DNA of 64,000 bases from Bradyrhizobium sp. B124 (GCF_038967635.1 NZ_CP152413.1:1860001-1924000); one strand, 5' to 3'. Positions 28,224 to 37,411 are shown, counted from the first letter of the stretch. Notes: generated from the letters alone by a model not told the origin. Translations and numbers: made by a program.

Positions 28224-29927
28224 GTGGCGAACGGCGCGCAACACGATCTGGGCGTACGCGTCGGTTTCGCCAGCGAGACCGGCAAGCGCGCAGCCAATGA
28301 GGACTATGTCGCGGCCTGCCTCGGCCAGCCGGGCGCGCTGCATCGCGACGTCGTGGCCGCGGTCGCCGACGGCGTCGGCGGCCACAAGGGCGGACGTGAG
28401 GCGGCGGAGGTCGCGGTCCGCAGCTTCATCGATGCCTATTATTCGCTGCCCGAGACGCTCGGTGTTCGCCGCCGCGCCGCGCGGGCGCTGGAAGCTGCCA
28501 ACAGCTGGATCTACGGCCAGGGCCGCGTCGACGCCGCGCGCAGCGGCATGGCCTGCGCGTTCTCCTCGATCATCCTGTCGCGGCGGCAATGCCATGTGAT
28601 CCATATCGGCGACACCCGCGCCTACCGCCTGAGCGATGGACGGCTGGAGCGGCTGACGCAGGACCACATCGCCGGTCGCGGCGACCTCGCCCATATGTTG
28701 AGCCGCGCCATCGGTTTCGAGGAGTTCGCCCGCTTCGATTACACCTCGGTCGGGCTGCGGCAGCATGACCGTCTCGTGATCTGCAGCGACGGGGTTCACG
28801 GCGCGCTCTCCGATTCCCGCCTGCAGCAGCTGCTGGAGGAACGCACGCCGCCCGACGAGTCGGCGCGCAGCATCGTCGATGCCGCGCTCGCGGCCGGCAG
28901 CAGCGACAACACCACCGCGCTGGTGCTCGACGTCGTCGACCTGCCGCCGGCGGATCGCGACGACCTCACTCATGCGATCGCGACCTTGCCGATTTTGGAC
29001 TTGCCGGAAAGCGGCGACACGATCGACGATTTCGCGCTCCACGACGTGCTGTCCGACGGGCGCTACAGCCGCCTGTTCAAGGCGACCGACAAGCGTGCCG
29101 GACGCGAAGTGGTGCTGAAGTTTCCGCATCCGCGGGTCGCCAGCGAAGGCTCCTACCGCCTCGCCTTCGTGCGCGAGGCCTGGGTCGCCGCGCGCGTGCG
29201 CAGCCTGTGGATCGGCGAGATCATCGAGGTGCCCGCGGAGCGGCAGACCAGGCTCTATTCGGCGATGCCGCTCTACGAGGGCGAAACGCTGGAACAGCGG
29301 CTCAACCATGCGCCGCGGCTGTCGCTCACCGAAGGCATCGCGATCGCAACCAAGCTGGTGCGCGCGGTCACTGCGCTGCACCGCGCCGGCATCATCCATC
29401 GCGACATCAAGCCCGACAACGTGATCCTGCTGAAAGACGGCGGATTGCGCCTGGTCGATCTCGGCGTCGCGCGCGTGCCGCTGCTGGAGGATTTTCCCGC
29501 CGAGGATATTCCGGGCACCGCGAGCTACATGGCGCCCGAGCTGTTCGGCGGCAAGGCCGGCGACGAGGCCTCCGACCTGTTCGCGCTCGGCGTCACCGTC
29601 TACCGCATGTTCACCGCGAACTATCCGTTCGGCGAGATCGAGCCGTTCTCGCGGCCACGGTTCGGCAAGCCGGCGCCGCTGTCACGCTACCGGCCGGACC
29701 TGCCGGCCTGGCTCGATGCGGTGATCGGCAAGGCGCTCAGCGTCGAACCCGCGCAACGCTTCGGCGACGCCATCGAGTTCGCGCACGAGCTGGAAAACGG
29801 CGCGACCTGGGCCGGCCCCGCCGTCACGACCCGCAAATCGCTGCACGACCGCGATCCCGTGACCTTCTGGAAGGTCCTGTGCGCCATCCTGGCCCTGATC
29901 ATCGTCGTGCTGCTGGCGCGGCACTAG
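28224..29927 (+). CDS. PP2C phosphatase-Ser/Thr kinase fusion protein
   Basis: A 567-residue fusion. Residues 12-245 are a PP2C phosphatase with metal motifs ANEDY, ADGVGGH (Asp49), GDTRAYR and SDNTT. Residues 265-525 are a Hanks-type kinase: ATP lysine Lys299 (VVLKFP), catalytic loop HRDIKPDN (Asp394), DLG at 412-414 in place of DFG, and MAPEL. A C-terminal hydrophobic segment (about 545-563) probably anchors it in the inner membrane with the enzyme domains in the cytosol. The start is GTG. It follows the nitrate porter by 30 bp and is almost surely cotranscribed, so it may set phosphorylation of the porter, nitrate reductase or another nitrogen protein; the target is unknown. Confidence 0.92.
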   Translation: MANGAQHDLGVRVGFASETGKRAANEDYVAACLGQPGALHRDVVAAVADGVGGHKGGREAAEVAVRSFIDAYYSLPETLGVRRRAARALEAANSWIYGQGRVDAARSGMACAFSSIILSRRQCHVIHIGDTRAYRLSDGRLERLTQDHIAGRGDLAHMLSRAIGFEEFARFDYTSVGLRQHDRLVICSDGVHGALSDSRLQQLLEERTPPDESARSIVDAALAAGSSDNTTALVLDVVDLPPADRDDLTHAIATLPILDLPESGDTIDDFALHDVLSDGRYSRLFKATDKRAGREVVLKFPHPRVASEGSYRLAFVREAWVAARVRSLWIGEIIEVPAERQTRLYSAMPLYEGETLEQRLNHAPRLSLTEGIAIATKLVRAVTALHRAGIIHRDIKPDNVILLKDGGLRLVDLGVARVPLLEDFPAEDIPGTASYMAPELFGGKAGDEASDLFALGVTVYRMFTANYPFGEIEPFSRPRFGKPAPLSRYRPDLPAWLDAVIGKALSVEPAQRFGDAIEFAHELENGATWAGPAVTTRKSLHDRDPVTFWKVLCAILALIIVVLLARH

Positions 29928-29929
29928 CG

Positions 29930-30005
29930 GGCTGTTGAAGACGTCTTCCATGGCGGCGACGAAGCAGACTCCACCGCGAGGCCATGGACGACGTCTTCAG
30001 CAGCC
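29930..30005. terminator. long inverted repeat between convergent genes
   Basis: Arms at 29930-29954 (GGCTGTTGAAGACGTCTTCC...) and 29981-30005 are reverse complements at 23 of 25 positions, with a 26-base spacer. It starts 2 bases after the kinase stop codon and ends 24 bp before the stop of the convergent ABC protein gene, so it probably ends transcription from both sides. No T-run is present. Confidence 0.65.
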
Positions 30006-30028
30006 TGCCAACGCTGCGAACGCAAACG

Positions 30029-31249
30029 TTACTGAGCTTTCGTCACGAACGGACACCCGCCTTCCGCGAGAGGCCGCCAGGCTTCGTCCGGCGAAATCGT
30101 CGCGATCACCTTTTCATAGTCCCAAGGCTCGTACGATTCGGATGGCGATTTGGCCTGGACCAAATACATCGAACGCATCACCTGCCCATCCTCGCGGATC
30201 TGTGCATTTTGCGTCATGAAATCGTTGACCGGAAGCTTGCGCATGGCGGCGGCAACGGCGCCAGGATCGTCGGTTCCGGCCGCCTGCACTGCCTTCAGAT
30301 AGTGCATCACTCCACTGTAGACGCCGGCCTGGATCATGGTCGGCGCCTGCCCGTGCCGACGCGCCATGAAGCGATGACCGAACGTCCGGGTTGCCTCGTT
30401 CTGGGTCCACGAAAACGACGTCGCGTAGATGATGCCCTGCGCCGCCTCAAGGCCGAGCGAATGCACGTCCGTGATCAACATCAGAAGAGCGACGATGTTC
30501 TGGTCGGCAGATTTTCCGATGCCGAACTCCGCAGCCTGCTTGAGGCTGTTGACCGTATCGCCGCCCGCGTTCGCCAACGCAATGACTTTCGCCTTCGAGT
30601 TCTGTGCCTGGAGCAGGAACGACGATAAGTCCGACGCACCGAGCGGATGGCGAACCGAGCCGACGACCTTGCTCCCCGCGGTCGTGACGAAGCTTGATGC
30701 GTCACGCTCCAGCGCATGGCCGAAGGCGTAGTCCGCGGTCAGGAAGAACCACGTATCCGCGCCCTTCTTGAGCATGGCCCTGGTGACGGCGGAGGCTTCA
30801 GCGTAAGTGCTGTAGGTGAAATGAAACCCATAAGGCGAGCACTGCTTTCCGGTAAGATCGGAACTACCAGGCCCAGAAATCACAAAGATGCGCTTCTTCT
30901 CGCGGGTGATGGCCTGAATGGCCAGCGCCGTCGCCGAATTGCCGCCATCGGCAATCAAATCGACACCGTTCTCGTCGATCCAACGACGCACGATGCCGGA
31001 GGCGATATCGGGCTTGTTCTGATGGTCGGCGGACATCAGCTCAATCTTCTTGCCGAGCACGGTCGGGCCAAAATCCTCGATCGCGAGCCGGGCCGCCTCC
31101 ACCGAGCCCTCGCCCCCAAGATCGGAATAGAGTCCCGACATGTCGTTGATGACGCCGATGCGCACCACGTCGCCGGACACCTGCGCACTCACGGACCCAA
31201 CCGCAGCCAGACACAAGACCGCCGTGAGCGCGGCCGCAATCGATCGCAT
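30029..31249 (-). CDS. ABC transporter substrate-binding protein (branched-chain amino acid type)
   Basis: A 406-residue periplasmic binding protein. The signal peptide MRSIAAALTAVLCLAAVGSVSA is followed by VVRIGVINDMSGLYSDLGGEGSVEAARLA, the typical start of the LivK/Peripla_BP_6 fold. The ribosome site is GGGAGG. The ligand may be an amino acid, amide or aromatic acid; no permease or ATPase lies beside it, so it must use a transporter encoded elsewhere. It follows the acyl-CoA dehydrogenase gene by 36 bp and probably shares its IclR-controlled promoter. Confidence 0.9.
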   Translation of the reverse strand: MRSIAAALTAVLCLAAVGSVSAQVSGDVVRIGVINDMSGLYSDLGGEGSVEAARLAIEDFGPTVLGKKIELMSADHQNKPDIASGIVRRWIDENGVDLIADGGNSATALAIQAITREKKRIFVISGPGSSDLTGKQCSPYGFHFTYSTYAEASAVTRAMLKKGADTWFFLTADYAFGHALERDASSFVTTAGSKVVGSVRHPLGASDLSSFLLQAQNSKAKVIALANAGGDTVNSLKQAAEFGIGKSADQNIVALLMLITDVHSLGLEAAQGIIYATSFSWTQNEATRTFGHRFMARRHGQAPTMIQAGVYSGVMHYLKAVQAAGTDDPGAVAAAMRKLPVNDFMTQNAQIREDGQVMRSMYLVQAKSPSESYEPWDYEKVIATISPDEAWRPLAEGGCPFVTKAQ

Positions 31250-31285
31250 AGAGACCTCCCCGCGATGTTTTTTGTTCTCTTGTAG

Positions 31286-33061
31286 TCAGGCTGTCAGGGA
31301 CCTGACCGCTTGACCGAATGTGACCGGCGCATTGCTCAGCATCAGATCGATGGCCTCGCGCTCCCATGCGTCGGCGACCGGCGCCAGCGGGTCCTTCGCG
31401 GTCAGGCGATGCTCGAGCACGAAGCGCGACAGCAGGAGCCGCCGCGCATCGACCTCCGGCTGGGATCCTTCCCATGCGAGCGTGATGGCCGACGTGGCAT
31501 GGTAGAGCGCGCTCGCCGCCAGCCGCGCGGTGTGCTCCGAGCCGGGATCGGCCGCCACCCGTTCGGCAAAGCCGATCGCCCGATCGAGCGCGACGCGCAG
31601 GCGTTCGCGGAACGGCTCCGGCAACGCCTTCGCCTCTTCGAGGCGCGACTGGAGGACAGCGGCGAGCGCCCGATGCGCGCCGCTCTTGCCGACGGCGCGC
31701 GAAATGATGTCGAGCGCGTTGATGTTGCTGGTGCCTTCCCAGAGCACGCCGACATGGGCGTCTCGCACCAGCCGCGGCTGCACCCATTCCTCGATGTAGC
31801 CATTGCCGCCGCGCACCTCCATCGCGCCGGTGGCGACCGGAATGTTGTCGCGGCAGGCGCGGTACTTCAACAGCGGCGTCAGGATGCGCAGCAGATCCCT
31901 CGCCTGCGCCGAGCCGGCGCTGGCATCGTCCATCGCGCGCGCGGCCACCAGCATCATCGACAGCGCCTGCTCGGTCGGCACGATCAACTTCATCAGCTGG
32001 CGGCGCAGCAACGGAAAATCCATGACGCGCTGGCCAAACGCCACCCGCGACGAGGCGCTGACGACAGCCTCGTTCACGCAACGCCGCATCATCGCAGCGG
32101 CGCGCACGCCGTGCGACAGGCGCGAGAGGTTGACCTGCTCCATCATCTGCTTGAGGCCCTGCGTGGGATCACCGACCAGATAGGCAACCGCGTTGTCGAG
32201 CCGGATCTCGCCTGACGCCATCGATTTGGTGCCGAGCTTGTCCTTGAGACGGACGATCCGGTAGCTGTTGCGCCGGCCGTCCTTGAGGCGGCGCGGCAGC
32301 GCGAACAGCGCGAGCCCCCTGGTGCCATCGGGCGCACCTTCCGGCCGCGCCAACATCAGCGCGACGTCGGCATCGGCGTGCGAACAGAACCATTTGTCGC
32401 CGGTCAGACGCCAGACGTCACCATCCCGGCGCGCAACGGTCTCGACGGCGCCGACATCGGAGCCGCCGGCGCGCTCGGTCATGAACTGTGTGCCCTTCCA
32501 CAGCGTCGCCATGTCGTCCGACAGCATCTTCGGCAACAGATAGGCCTTGAGCTCGTCGGAGCCGAACTTGCGGATCAGGTGCGTCGAGGTGTCGGTGACG
32601 CTGATCGGGCACATCAGCCCGAACTCGGACTGCACGAACAGATACTGGAACACGTATTTGGCCACGGCCGGCAGCGGCCGGTCCATGCCGAGCACACCGG
32701 CGCGGTGGCTCATGGCGTGAAACTGATAATCGCCGAAGGCGATCGCCTCCATCTCGCGGTATGCCGGGTGATAGTCGATCCAGTCCTCGTCGCGGCCGTA
32801 GGCGTCCCTCGGATTGAGCACCGGCGCATGCTTGTCGGCGATCCGTGCCAGCCGGTCGAGCCTGCCACCCGCCAGTTCGCCGAGGCGGCGGAAATGCGGT
32901 TCCAGCCGCTCGCGATCCTCGCGCGCCAGATAGAGCCCCAGAAGGCCGCGAAGTCCGCGATCGAGATCATAGAAATTGAGGCCTGCGCAATCATGTGAGA
33001 TGTGGCGGGCCGGATCGGCGGCATCGTTGGAGCTGCGAAGGTCGCGCGCGCTCATCTGCAT
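31286..33061 (-). CDS. acyl-CoA dehydrogenase, AidB-like
   Basis: A 591-residue acyl-CoA dehydrogenase of the long AidB/isovaleryl-type branch: N-terminal extension (about 1-150), MCPISVTDTSTHLIRKFG, the FAD-contact region GTQFMTERAGGSDVGAVET, and GNGYIEEWVQPRLVRDAHVGVLWEGTSN near the catalytic region. Oxidation of a branched or aromatic acyl-CoA is more likely than DNA-repair function, but this cannot be decided here. ATG 33061 (MQMSARD) has AAGGAGAG just upstream; the in-frame codons further up are not homologous and were left out. It is divergent from an IclR regulator. Confidence 0.9.
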   Translation of the reverse strand: MQMSARDLRSSNDAADPARHISHDCAGLNFYDLDRGLRGLLGLYLAREDRERLEPHFRRLGELAGGRLDRLARIADKHAPVLNPRDAYGRDEDWIDYHPAYREMEAIAFGDYQFHAMSHRAGVLGMDRPLPAVAKYVFQYLFVQSEFGLMCPISVTDTSTHLIRKFGSDELKAYLLPKMLSDDMATLWKGTQFMTERAGGSDVGAVETVARRDGDVWRLTGDKWFCSHADADVALMLARPEGAPDGTRGLALFALPRRLKDGRRNSYRIVRLKDKLGTKSMASGEIRLDNAVAYLVGDPTQGLKQMMEQVNLSRLSHGVRAAAMMRRCVNEAVVSASSRVAFGQRVMDFPLLRRQLMKLIVPTEQALSMMLVAARAMDDASAGSAQARDLLRILTPLLKYRACRDNIPVATGAMEVRGGNGYIEEWVQPRLVRDAHVGVLWEGTSNINALDIISRAVGKSGAHRALAAVLQSRLEEAKALPEPFRERLRVALDRAIGFAERVAADPGSEHTARLAASALYHATSAITLAWEGSQPEVDARRLLLSRFVLEHRLTAKDPLAPVADAWEREAIDLMLSNAPVTFGQAVRSLTA

Positions 33062-33370
33062 CGAGGCTCTCCTTGTTCGGGATGACGTCGCAGCAGCCGT
33101 GCCGGTGCGCGGGATGTCATCGCTCGGTGTACACACTTCGCCTGCAACATCGGGAACGATCGCGGCGATGTCCATCGGCGGAGCAGCTTGCGAGAATAAT
33201 TTCAGATACGTGGAAGAAATGCCGGCCGCGCGCGGATCGTACGTCCGGTCATGCTGCACCGCGGACGCTTGACCTTCATTGGTTTCGCTGCACATTCGAC
33301 AGGAGAAGGCGACAATGAATGTTGCAGCGCACCAAGTATGCGCTGCGTTCAAGGACACGAGCGGCCAGAG
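33062..33370. other. divergent promoter region, acyl-CoA dehydrogenase / IclR
   Basis: 309 bp lie between the two divergent start codons. They must contain both promoters and, by analogy with other IclR systems, the regulator's operator. A strong dyad was not found by eye. No small gene is supported. Confidence 0.5.
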
Positions 33371-34309
33371 ATGAAGGGAGTTCGCTCCGATACCCAGCCC
33401 CCGTCCCGGCGGGGCCGCAGGCGCATCGTCGCCGACCGCGTGCGCGCGCAAGCGGACGATCCCGCGGCGATGGTGATCGAGGCCAACCGGCATGACGAAT
33501 TGTTTCGCGCCGCCGACGGCAGCCCCGATCCGTCAATCGTCAAGTCGGCGCATCGCGTGCTCCGCATCTTCGAGTATTTTGCCGAGATCGAACGGCCCGC
33601 GGCCATGACCGAGATCGCGCGCCGGTTGAACTATCCGCCGTCGAGCACGTCGGCACTGCTGAAGAGCCTCGTCGAGCTCGGCTATCTCGACCACGACCGG
33701 CAGGCGCGCACCTACCGGCCGACGGTCCGCATCGCCCTGCTCGGCGGCTGGCTCACGAGCGAAAGGCTGCCGGGCGTCACGCTCGATGCGATCACGCGCG
33801 AGCTGCATGAGGCGACGCGGCTGACCACCTTCGTGGTGGCGCGCAACCAGCTTTACAGCCAGTACATCCGCGTGCTGCAGGGCACGACACCGGTGCGCTA
33901 TTATCTCGAGCCCGGCGCGCGGCGGCTCCTGACTCACTCGACCCCGGGTCGGGTGTTTCTCAGCCTGATGAACGACGAGGATGCGCGGCGGATCGTGCAG
34001 CGGATCAACGCCGAGGAAGCACCGTCATCCGCCGTCCGATTCGGCGATATCCAGCATGCGCTGGCGACGATCCGCCGGCAGGGCTTCGCCTATACGCGCG
34101 ACATGGGCACGCCCGGCCTGAGCGCGATTGCGATGCGGCTGACCGAGGCCGACCAGACGCCTCCGCTTGTCATCACCGTTGCAGGCCCGAGCTCGATCGT
34201 CTCGGCGGAAGCCAAAGCGATCATCGGCAAGATGCGCGAGCTGGTCGAACGGCAGTCTCCCGGCCTGTTGCCGCAGATCGACATCGACGCAGCGCCGATC
34301 GAGACCTAA
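33371..34309 (+). CDS. IclR family transcriptional regulator
   Basis: A 312-residue IclR-type regulator: a basic N-terminal extension (about 1-55), a winged helix-turn-helix (MTEIARRLNYPPSSTSALLKSLVELGYL) and a C-terminal GAF-like effector domain including HSTPGRVFLSLM. ATG 33371 (MKGVRSD) is chosen on length and on the in-frame upstream codons lacking similarity. It is divergent from the acyl-CoA dehydrogenase-ABC binding protein pair and is expected to respond to a small acid handled by them. Confidence 0.88.
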   Translation: MKGVRSDTQPPSRRGRRRIVADRVRAQADDPAAMVIEANRHDELFRAADGSPDPSIVKSAHRVLRIFEYFAEIERPAAMTEIARRLNYPPSSTSALLKSLVELGYLDHDRQARTYRPTVRIALLGGWLTSERLPGVTLDAITRELHEATRLTTFVVARNQLYSQYIRVLQGTTPVRYYLEPGARRLLTHSTPGRVFLSLMNDEDARRIVQRINAEEAPSSAVRFGDIQHALATIRRQGFAYTRDMGTPGLSAIAMRLTEADQTPPLVITVAGPSSIVSAEAKAIIGKMRELVERQSPGLLPQIDIDAAPIET

Positions 34310-34352
34310 GATCGGGCGGGCTACGCGGCGCAAACGCGCCCAATCGATGTTC

Positions 34353-34979
34353 CTACGACCCCGCGCGGCGAATCGTGATCCGGGTCTCGTCGGTCATGTC
34401 CTTGAGCTCCTTGTTCGGCTCGCGATAGAGATGACGCTCGATCTCGACGGTCCGGCCATCGGTGGTCTTGCTGCAGGTCTCGTCGACGAACACGCCGCCG
34501 ACCTCCTGCTTGTCGGCGCCCGGCTTCGCCTCCGAGCAGGTCCAGCCGTCCTCGCCGTAGCGCGACTTCGCCTGCAGGCCGAGCAGGAACGCCTTCTTGC
34601 GCAGATAGAGCCGCGCCTTCGGATCGGTCTCGATCGTCAGCGCCGCGATCCTGGCGTCCTTGTCGATCATCACGGTCAGGATCGCGGGATGGCCGCCGAC
34701 CATGGTGCCTTCCCGCGCGGTCTCGCGGTCATACTCGAAGCGGATGCCGCGCAGCTGGTCCGGTCCGGCCGGGCAAGCCGCCCACTGCGCCCATTCCGCC
34801 AATCGGTGCGTCTTCTCACCAACGCAGGTCAGGTTGATATATCCCGCGTCGGGAACGCTGCTGATGTCCATGCCGACATTGATGTCGCGCAGGTCACCTG
34901 CCGTGGCCATCGCCGGCACCGCCGTGGTGACTGACGCGGCGAAGACCAACCCGCGGATTGCCGATCCCTGCTTGCTCAT
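34353..34979 (-). CDS. hypothetical secreted protein in PQQ-dehydrogenase locus
   Basis: A 208-residue protein with a signal peptide (MSKQGSAIRGLVFAASVTTAVPAMATA). The mature part holds several cysteines (LTCVG, WAACPAG, WTCSE, ETCSK) that could form disulfides. No family was recognised. Its start overlaps the cytochrome c stop by 4 bp (ATGA), so it is made from the same transcript as the cytochrome and the PQQ dehydrogenase. A periplasmic role linked to them is inferred. Confidence 0.75.
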   Translation of the reverse strand: MSKQGSAIRGLVFAASVTTAVPAMATAGDLRDINVGMDISSVPDAGYINLTCVGEKTHRLAEWAQWAACPAGPDQLRGIRFEYDRETAREGTMVGGHPAILTVMIDKDARIAALTIETDPKARLYLRKKAFLLGLQAKSRYGEDGWTCSEAKPGADKQEVGGVFVDETCSKTTDGRTVEIERHLYREPNKELKDMTDETRITIRRAGS

Positions 34980-35518
34980 GGCTTTGCCTTCTCGCTCTGG
35001 TCGGACGACGCGGCGGCGTGGCCGGCCTCCTTGTAGATATTGCAGACACGCGAACCGTCGCCGAAGAAGGCGATGCATTCGTCATAGTTCGGCTCACCCT
35101 TGCCCTTGACGTGGGCGAGCACGTAATCGGCGACCGCCTCGATCTCGTTGGGCCGCAGGAACACGTTCGCCTCGGGCGGCATGCGATCCGCAACATCCTG
35201 CCGGGTCATCTCGTAGCATTTCGTGGTGTCATAAGAGCCGCGCACGAAGAACGGCATGCCGGTGCCCGGCCGCCCGCACGTCACGGTCTCGATGATCTGC
35301 TCGCGGGTCAGCTCGGTCTTGCGCAGCGACAGCGCGTCGCCGCCATAGCCGCCGCCGCCATTGCCGTGCCATTTGTGGCAGCCGACACAATTGCCGCGCT
35401 TGAACACCGCCTTGCCCGCATCGGTCGGATCGCTTGCCGACTGTGCGTGCACGGTACCGACAAATCCCGTCACCAGCGCGCAGCCGAGCCACGCGCCAAC
35501 CAGCCATGTTTGTTTCAT
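34976..35518 (-). CDS. cytochrome c, probable electron acceptor of PQQ dehydrogenase (XoxG-like)
   Basis: A 180-residue periplasmic c-type cytochrome. The signal peptide ends about residue 25 (GTVHAQ), the haem motif is CVGCH (about 43-47), and a Met ligand is probably in DRMPPEAN. The arrangement and the CIAF/CNIY cysteines near the C-terminus recall cytochromes that accept electrons from lanthanide-type methanol dehydrogenases. It lies downstream of the PQQ dehydrogenase across a strong hairpin and overlaps the next gene by 4 bp. The name XoxG is likely but not proven. Confidence 0.85.
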   Translation of the reverse strand: MKQTWLVGAWLGCALVTGFVGTVHAQSASDPTDAGKAVFKRGNCVGCHKWHGNGGGGYGGDALSLRKTELTREQIIETVTCGRPGTGMPFFVRGSYDTTKCYEMTRQDVADRMPPEANVFLRPNEIEAVADYVLAHVKGKGEPNYDECIAFFGDGSRVCNIYKEAGHAAASSDQSEKAKP

Positions 35519-35558
35519 TTGTTCTGTTTCTTGTCTTGCTTCTCTCGGCCAGATCGAC

Positions 35559-35587
35559 GCGGGAGGCCTCTCGCTGAGGCCTCCCGC
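35559..35587. other. strong intercistronic hairpin between PQQ dehydrogenase and cytochrome c
   Basis: GCGGGAGGCCTC (35559-35570), loop TCGCT, GAGGCCTCCCGC (35576-35587): a perfect 12-bp stem. No T-run follows on the minus strand, so it may tune the ratio of dehydrogenase to cytochrome by partial stop or by mRNA stability. Confidence 0.75.
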
Positions 35588-35597
35588 GCTTGCGATG

Positions 35598-37370
35598 TCA
35601 GAGCGCGAACACGTAGAGCATCGAGCCCGGCTGCATCCGCTTCAGCTCGGGCGTGGCGTCGATGAACCACTTGTCCCAGGCGCCGCCGAGGCCGACCAGG
35701 ATCGCGACATACTGCTTGCCGTCCACCGAGAACGTCATCGGAGGCGCATTGACGCCACCGCCGGTGTTGAACTGCCAGAGCTGCTGCAGCGATTTCGCAT
35801 CATAGGCGATCACCTCGCCGGACGGCTGTCCGGAGAACACGAGATCAGGCGTTGCCAGGATGCCACCGAGATTCGGGAATTGCGTCTCCGCCTTCCCCGC
35901 CACCTTGCCGGTGGTGACGTCGATCGCAGTGACGCTGCCGGTGATCTTGACGTTCTGGCTCGGCCCGCCGCCGGTAAAGAACTCGCGCGCCTTGACCTTG
36001 TCCGGCGTCATCTCCTCGACCTTGATGTGGTTGCAGCTCTCGATGACGGGGATGTACCAGAGCTTCAGGGTCGGATTGTAGGCGGTCGGCGGCCAGTTCT
36101 TGCCGCCCATGTTGCCCGGGCAGATATCCGTCTCCTTGTTGGTCCGGCTCGGCGTCACCGATGCGTTGTACTTCTGCACGCCCTGCTTCGGATCATACTC
36201 CACCGGCTTGCCGGACTCGGGATCGAGTCCCTTGGTCCAGGTCACCTTCTTGACGAAGGGCAGACCCCAGATGAACTTGCCGCTGTTGCGATCGACCGCA
36301 TAGGCAAAGCCGTTGCGGTCGGCCTCGAGCGCGAGCTTCAGCGTCGTGTTGTTCGGACCGGGGACGTCGACCAGCACGTTCTCCGCCACGCTGTCATAGT
36401 CATAGGGATCGTTCGGCGTGTGCTGGTAGTGCCACTTGATCTTGCCGGTGTCGGCATCGAGACCGAGTGACGAGTCGGTGTAGAGGTTGTCGCCGGGCCG
36501 GTACTCATTGTCCCAGTCCGGTCCGGGATTGCCGACGCCCCAGACGATGGTGTTGGTCGACGGGTCGTAGCTGCCGGTGACCCAGGTCGATCCGCCGCCG
36601 CTCGCCTTGGCGTTCTTGTCGTCCTTCCAGGTCTCGGAACCGGGTTCGTCCTTGCCCGGGATGGTGTGGGTACGCCACACTTCCTTCTGGCTCTTCAGGT
36701 CGGTCGCGGCGATCCAGCCGCGAATGCCGTATTCGGCGCCAGCGACGCCCGTGATCGCCATGCCCTTGACGATCAGTGGCGCGCCGGTGATCACCTCACC
36801 CTTGTCGGGATCGGCGACCTGACGCTGCCAGGCGACCTGCCCGGTCTCCTTGTTGGTCGCGATCAGGCGGCCGTCGAGCGTGTGCGAGATCACGAGGTTG
36901 TCCCACAGCGCGACGCCGCGGTTGTCGACGCCGCAGCAGGCGACCGCGCCGGCCCAGTCGTGGTCGGTCTTGGGATCCATCTTCCAGAGCAGCACGCCTT
37001 TGCCGCCGTGCGCGTCGATCTTGTAGACCGACCCCCAGCCGTCGGTGACGTACATGAATCCGTTCTCGACGATCGGAGTTCCCTCCAGGCCGCCGTGCCC
37101 CCAGATTCCGCCGCCCTCGACGCCGCCGAGATGCATGGTCCAGGCGACCTTCAGGTTCTTGACGTTGTCCTTGTTGATATCCGCCAGCGACGAGAAGCGG
37201 GTCGCCGAATAGTTCTTGTGATGGTGCAGCCAGTTGCCTGCTTCTTTGTCAGCATTGAGCAGACGCTCCTGGTTGACATCGTCGGCGAGCGCGAAAGAGC
37301 CCGCGAAGGTCGCGGCGGATGCTACTGCCGCCGCGAGCATGTGCGATTTAACCCAATTCAACCTTGTCAT
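35598..37370 (-). CDS. PQQ-dependent alcohol/methanol dehydrogenase, lanthanide-type
   Basis: A 590-residue eight-bladed propeller quinoprotein with signal peptide (cut about FALADD). The vicinal disulfide is VACCGVDNRG, and the metal site carries DYD in NDPYDYDSVAE: the extra Asp two residues after the catalytic Asp marks lanthanide-dependent enzymes (XoxF/ExaF). It oxidises methanol or another primary alcohol in the periplasm and passes electrons to a cytochrome c. ATG 37370 is preceded by GGAGG. The exact clade (XoxF or ethanol-type) needs a tree. Confidence 0.9.
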   Translation of the reverse strand: MTRLNWVKSHMLAAAVASAATFAGSFALADDVNQERLLNADKEAGNWLHHHKNYSATRFSSLADINKDNVKNLKVAWTMHLGGVEGGGIWGHGGLEGTPIVENGFMYVTDGWGSVYKIDAHGGKGVLLWKMDPKTDHDWAGAVACCGVDNRGVALWDNLVISHTLDGRLIATNKETGQVAWQRQVADPDKGEVITGAPLIVKGMAITGVAGAEYGIRGWIAATDLKSQKEVWRTHTIPGKDEPGSETWKDDKNAKASGGGSTWVTGSYDPSTNTIVWGVGNPGPDWDNEYRPGDNLYTDSSLGLDADTGKIKWHYQHTPNDPYDYDSVAENVLVDVPGPNNTTLKLALEADRNGFAYAVDRNSGKFIWGLPFVKKVTWTKGLDPESGKPVEYDPKQGVQKYNASVTPSRTNKETDICPGNMGGKNWPPTAYNPTLKLWYIPVIESCNHIKVEEMTPDKVKAREFFTGGGPSQNVKITGSVTAIDVTTGKVAGKAETQFPNLGGILATPDLVFSGQPSGEVIAYDAKSLQQLWQFNTGGGVNAPPMTFSVDGKQYVAILVGLGGAWDKWFIDATPELKRMQPGSMLYVFAL

Positions 37371-37411
37371 GCGTTCATTTCCTCCGGATCCAGCGTTCTT
37401 CATTGATCGAA

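Noticed and set aside
26940..29399. An 819-codon open frame on the minus strand, opposite the porter and kinase genes.
   Set aside because: Its product is low-complexity Arg/His/Asp/Ala-rich and matches no family; it is the high-GC mirror of two well-supported genes.
33062..33493. N-terminal extension of the AidB-like protein by 144 codons.
   Set aside because: A good ribosome site lies at the ATG at 33061 and the extension has no family similarity and overlaps the IclR gene.
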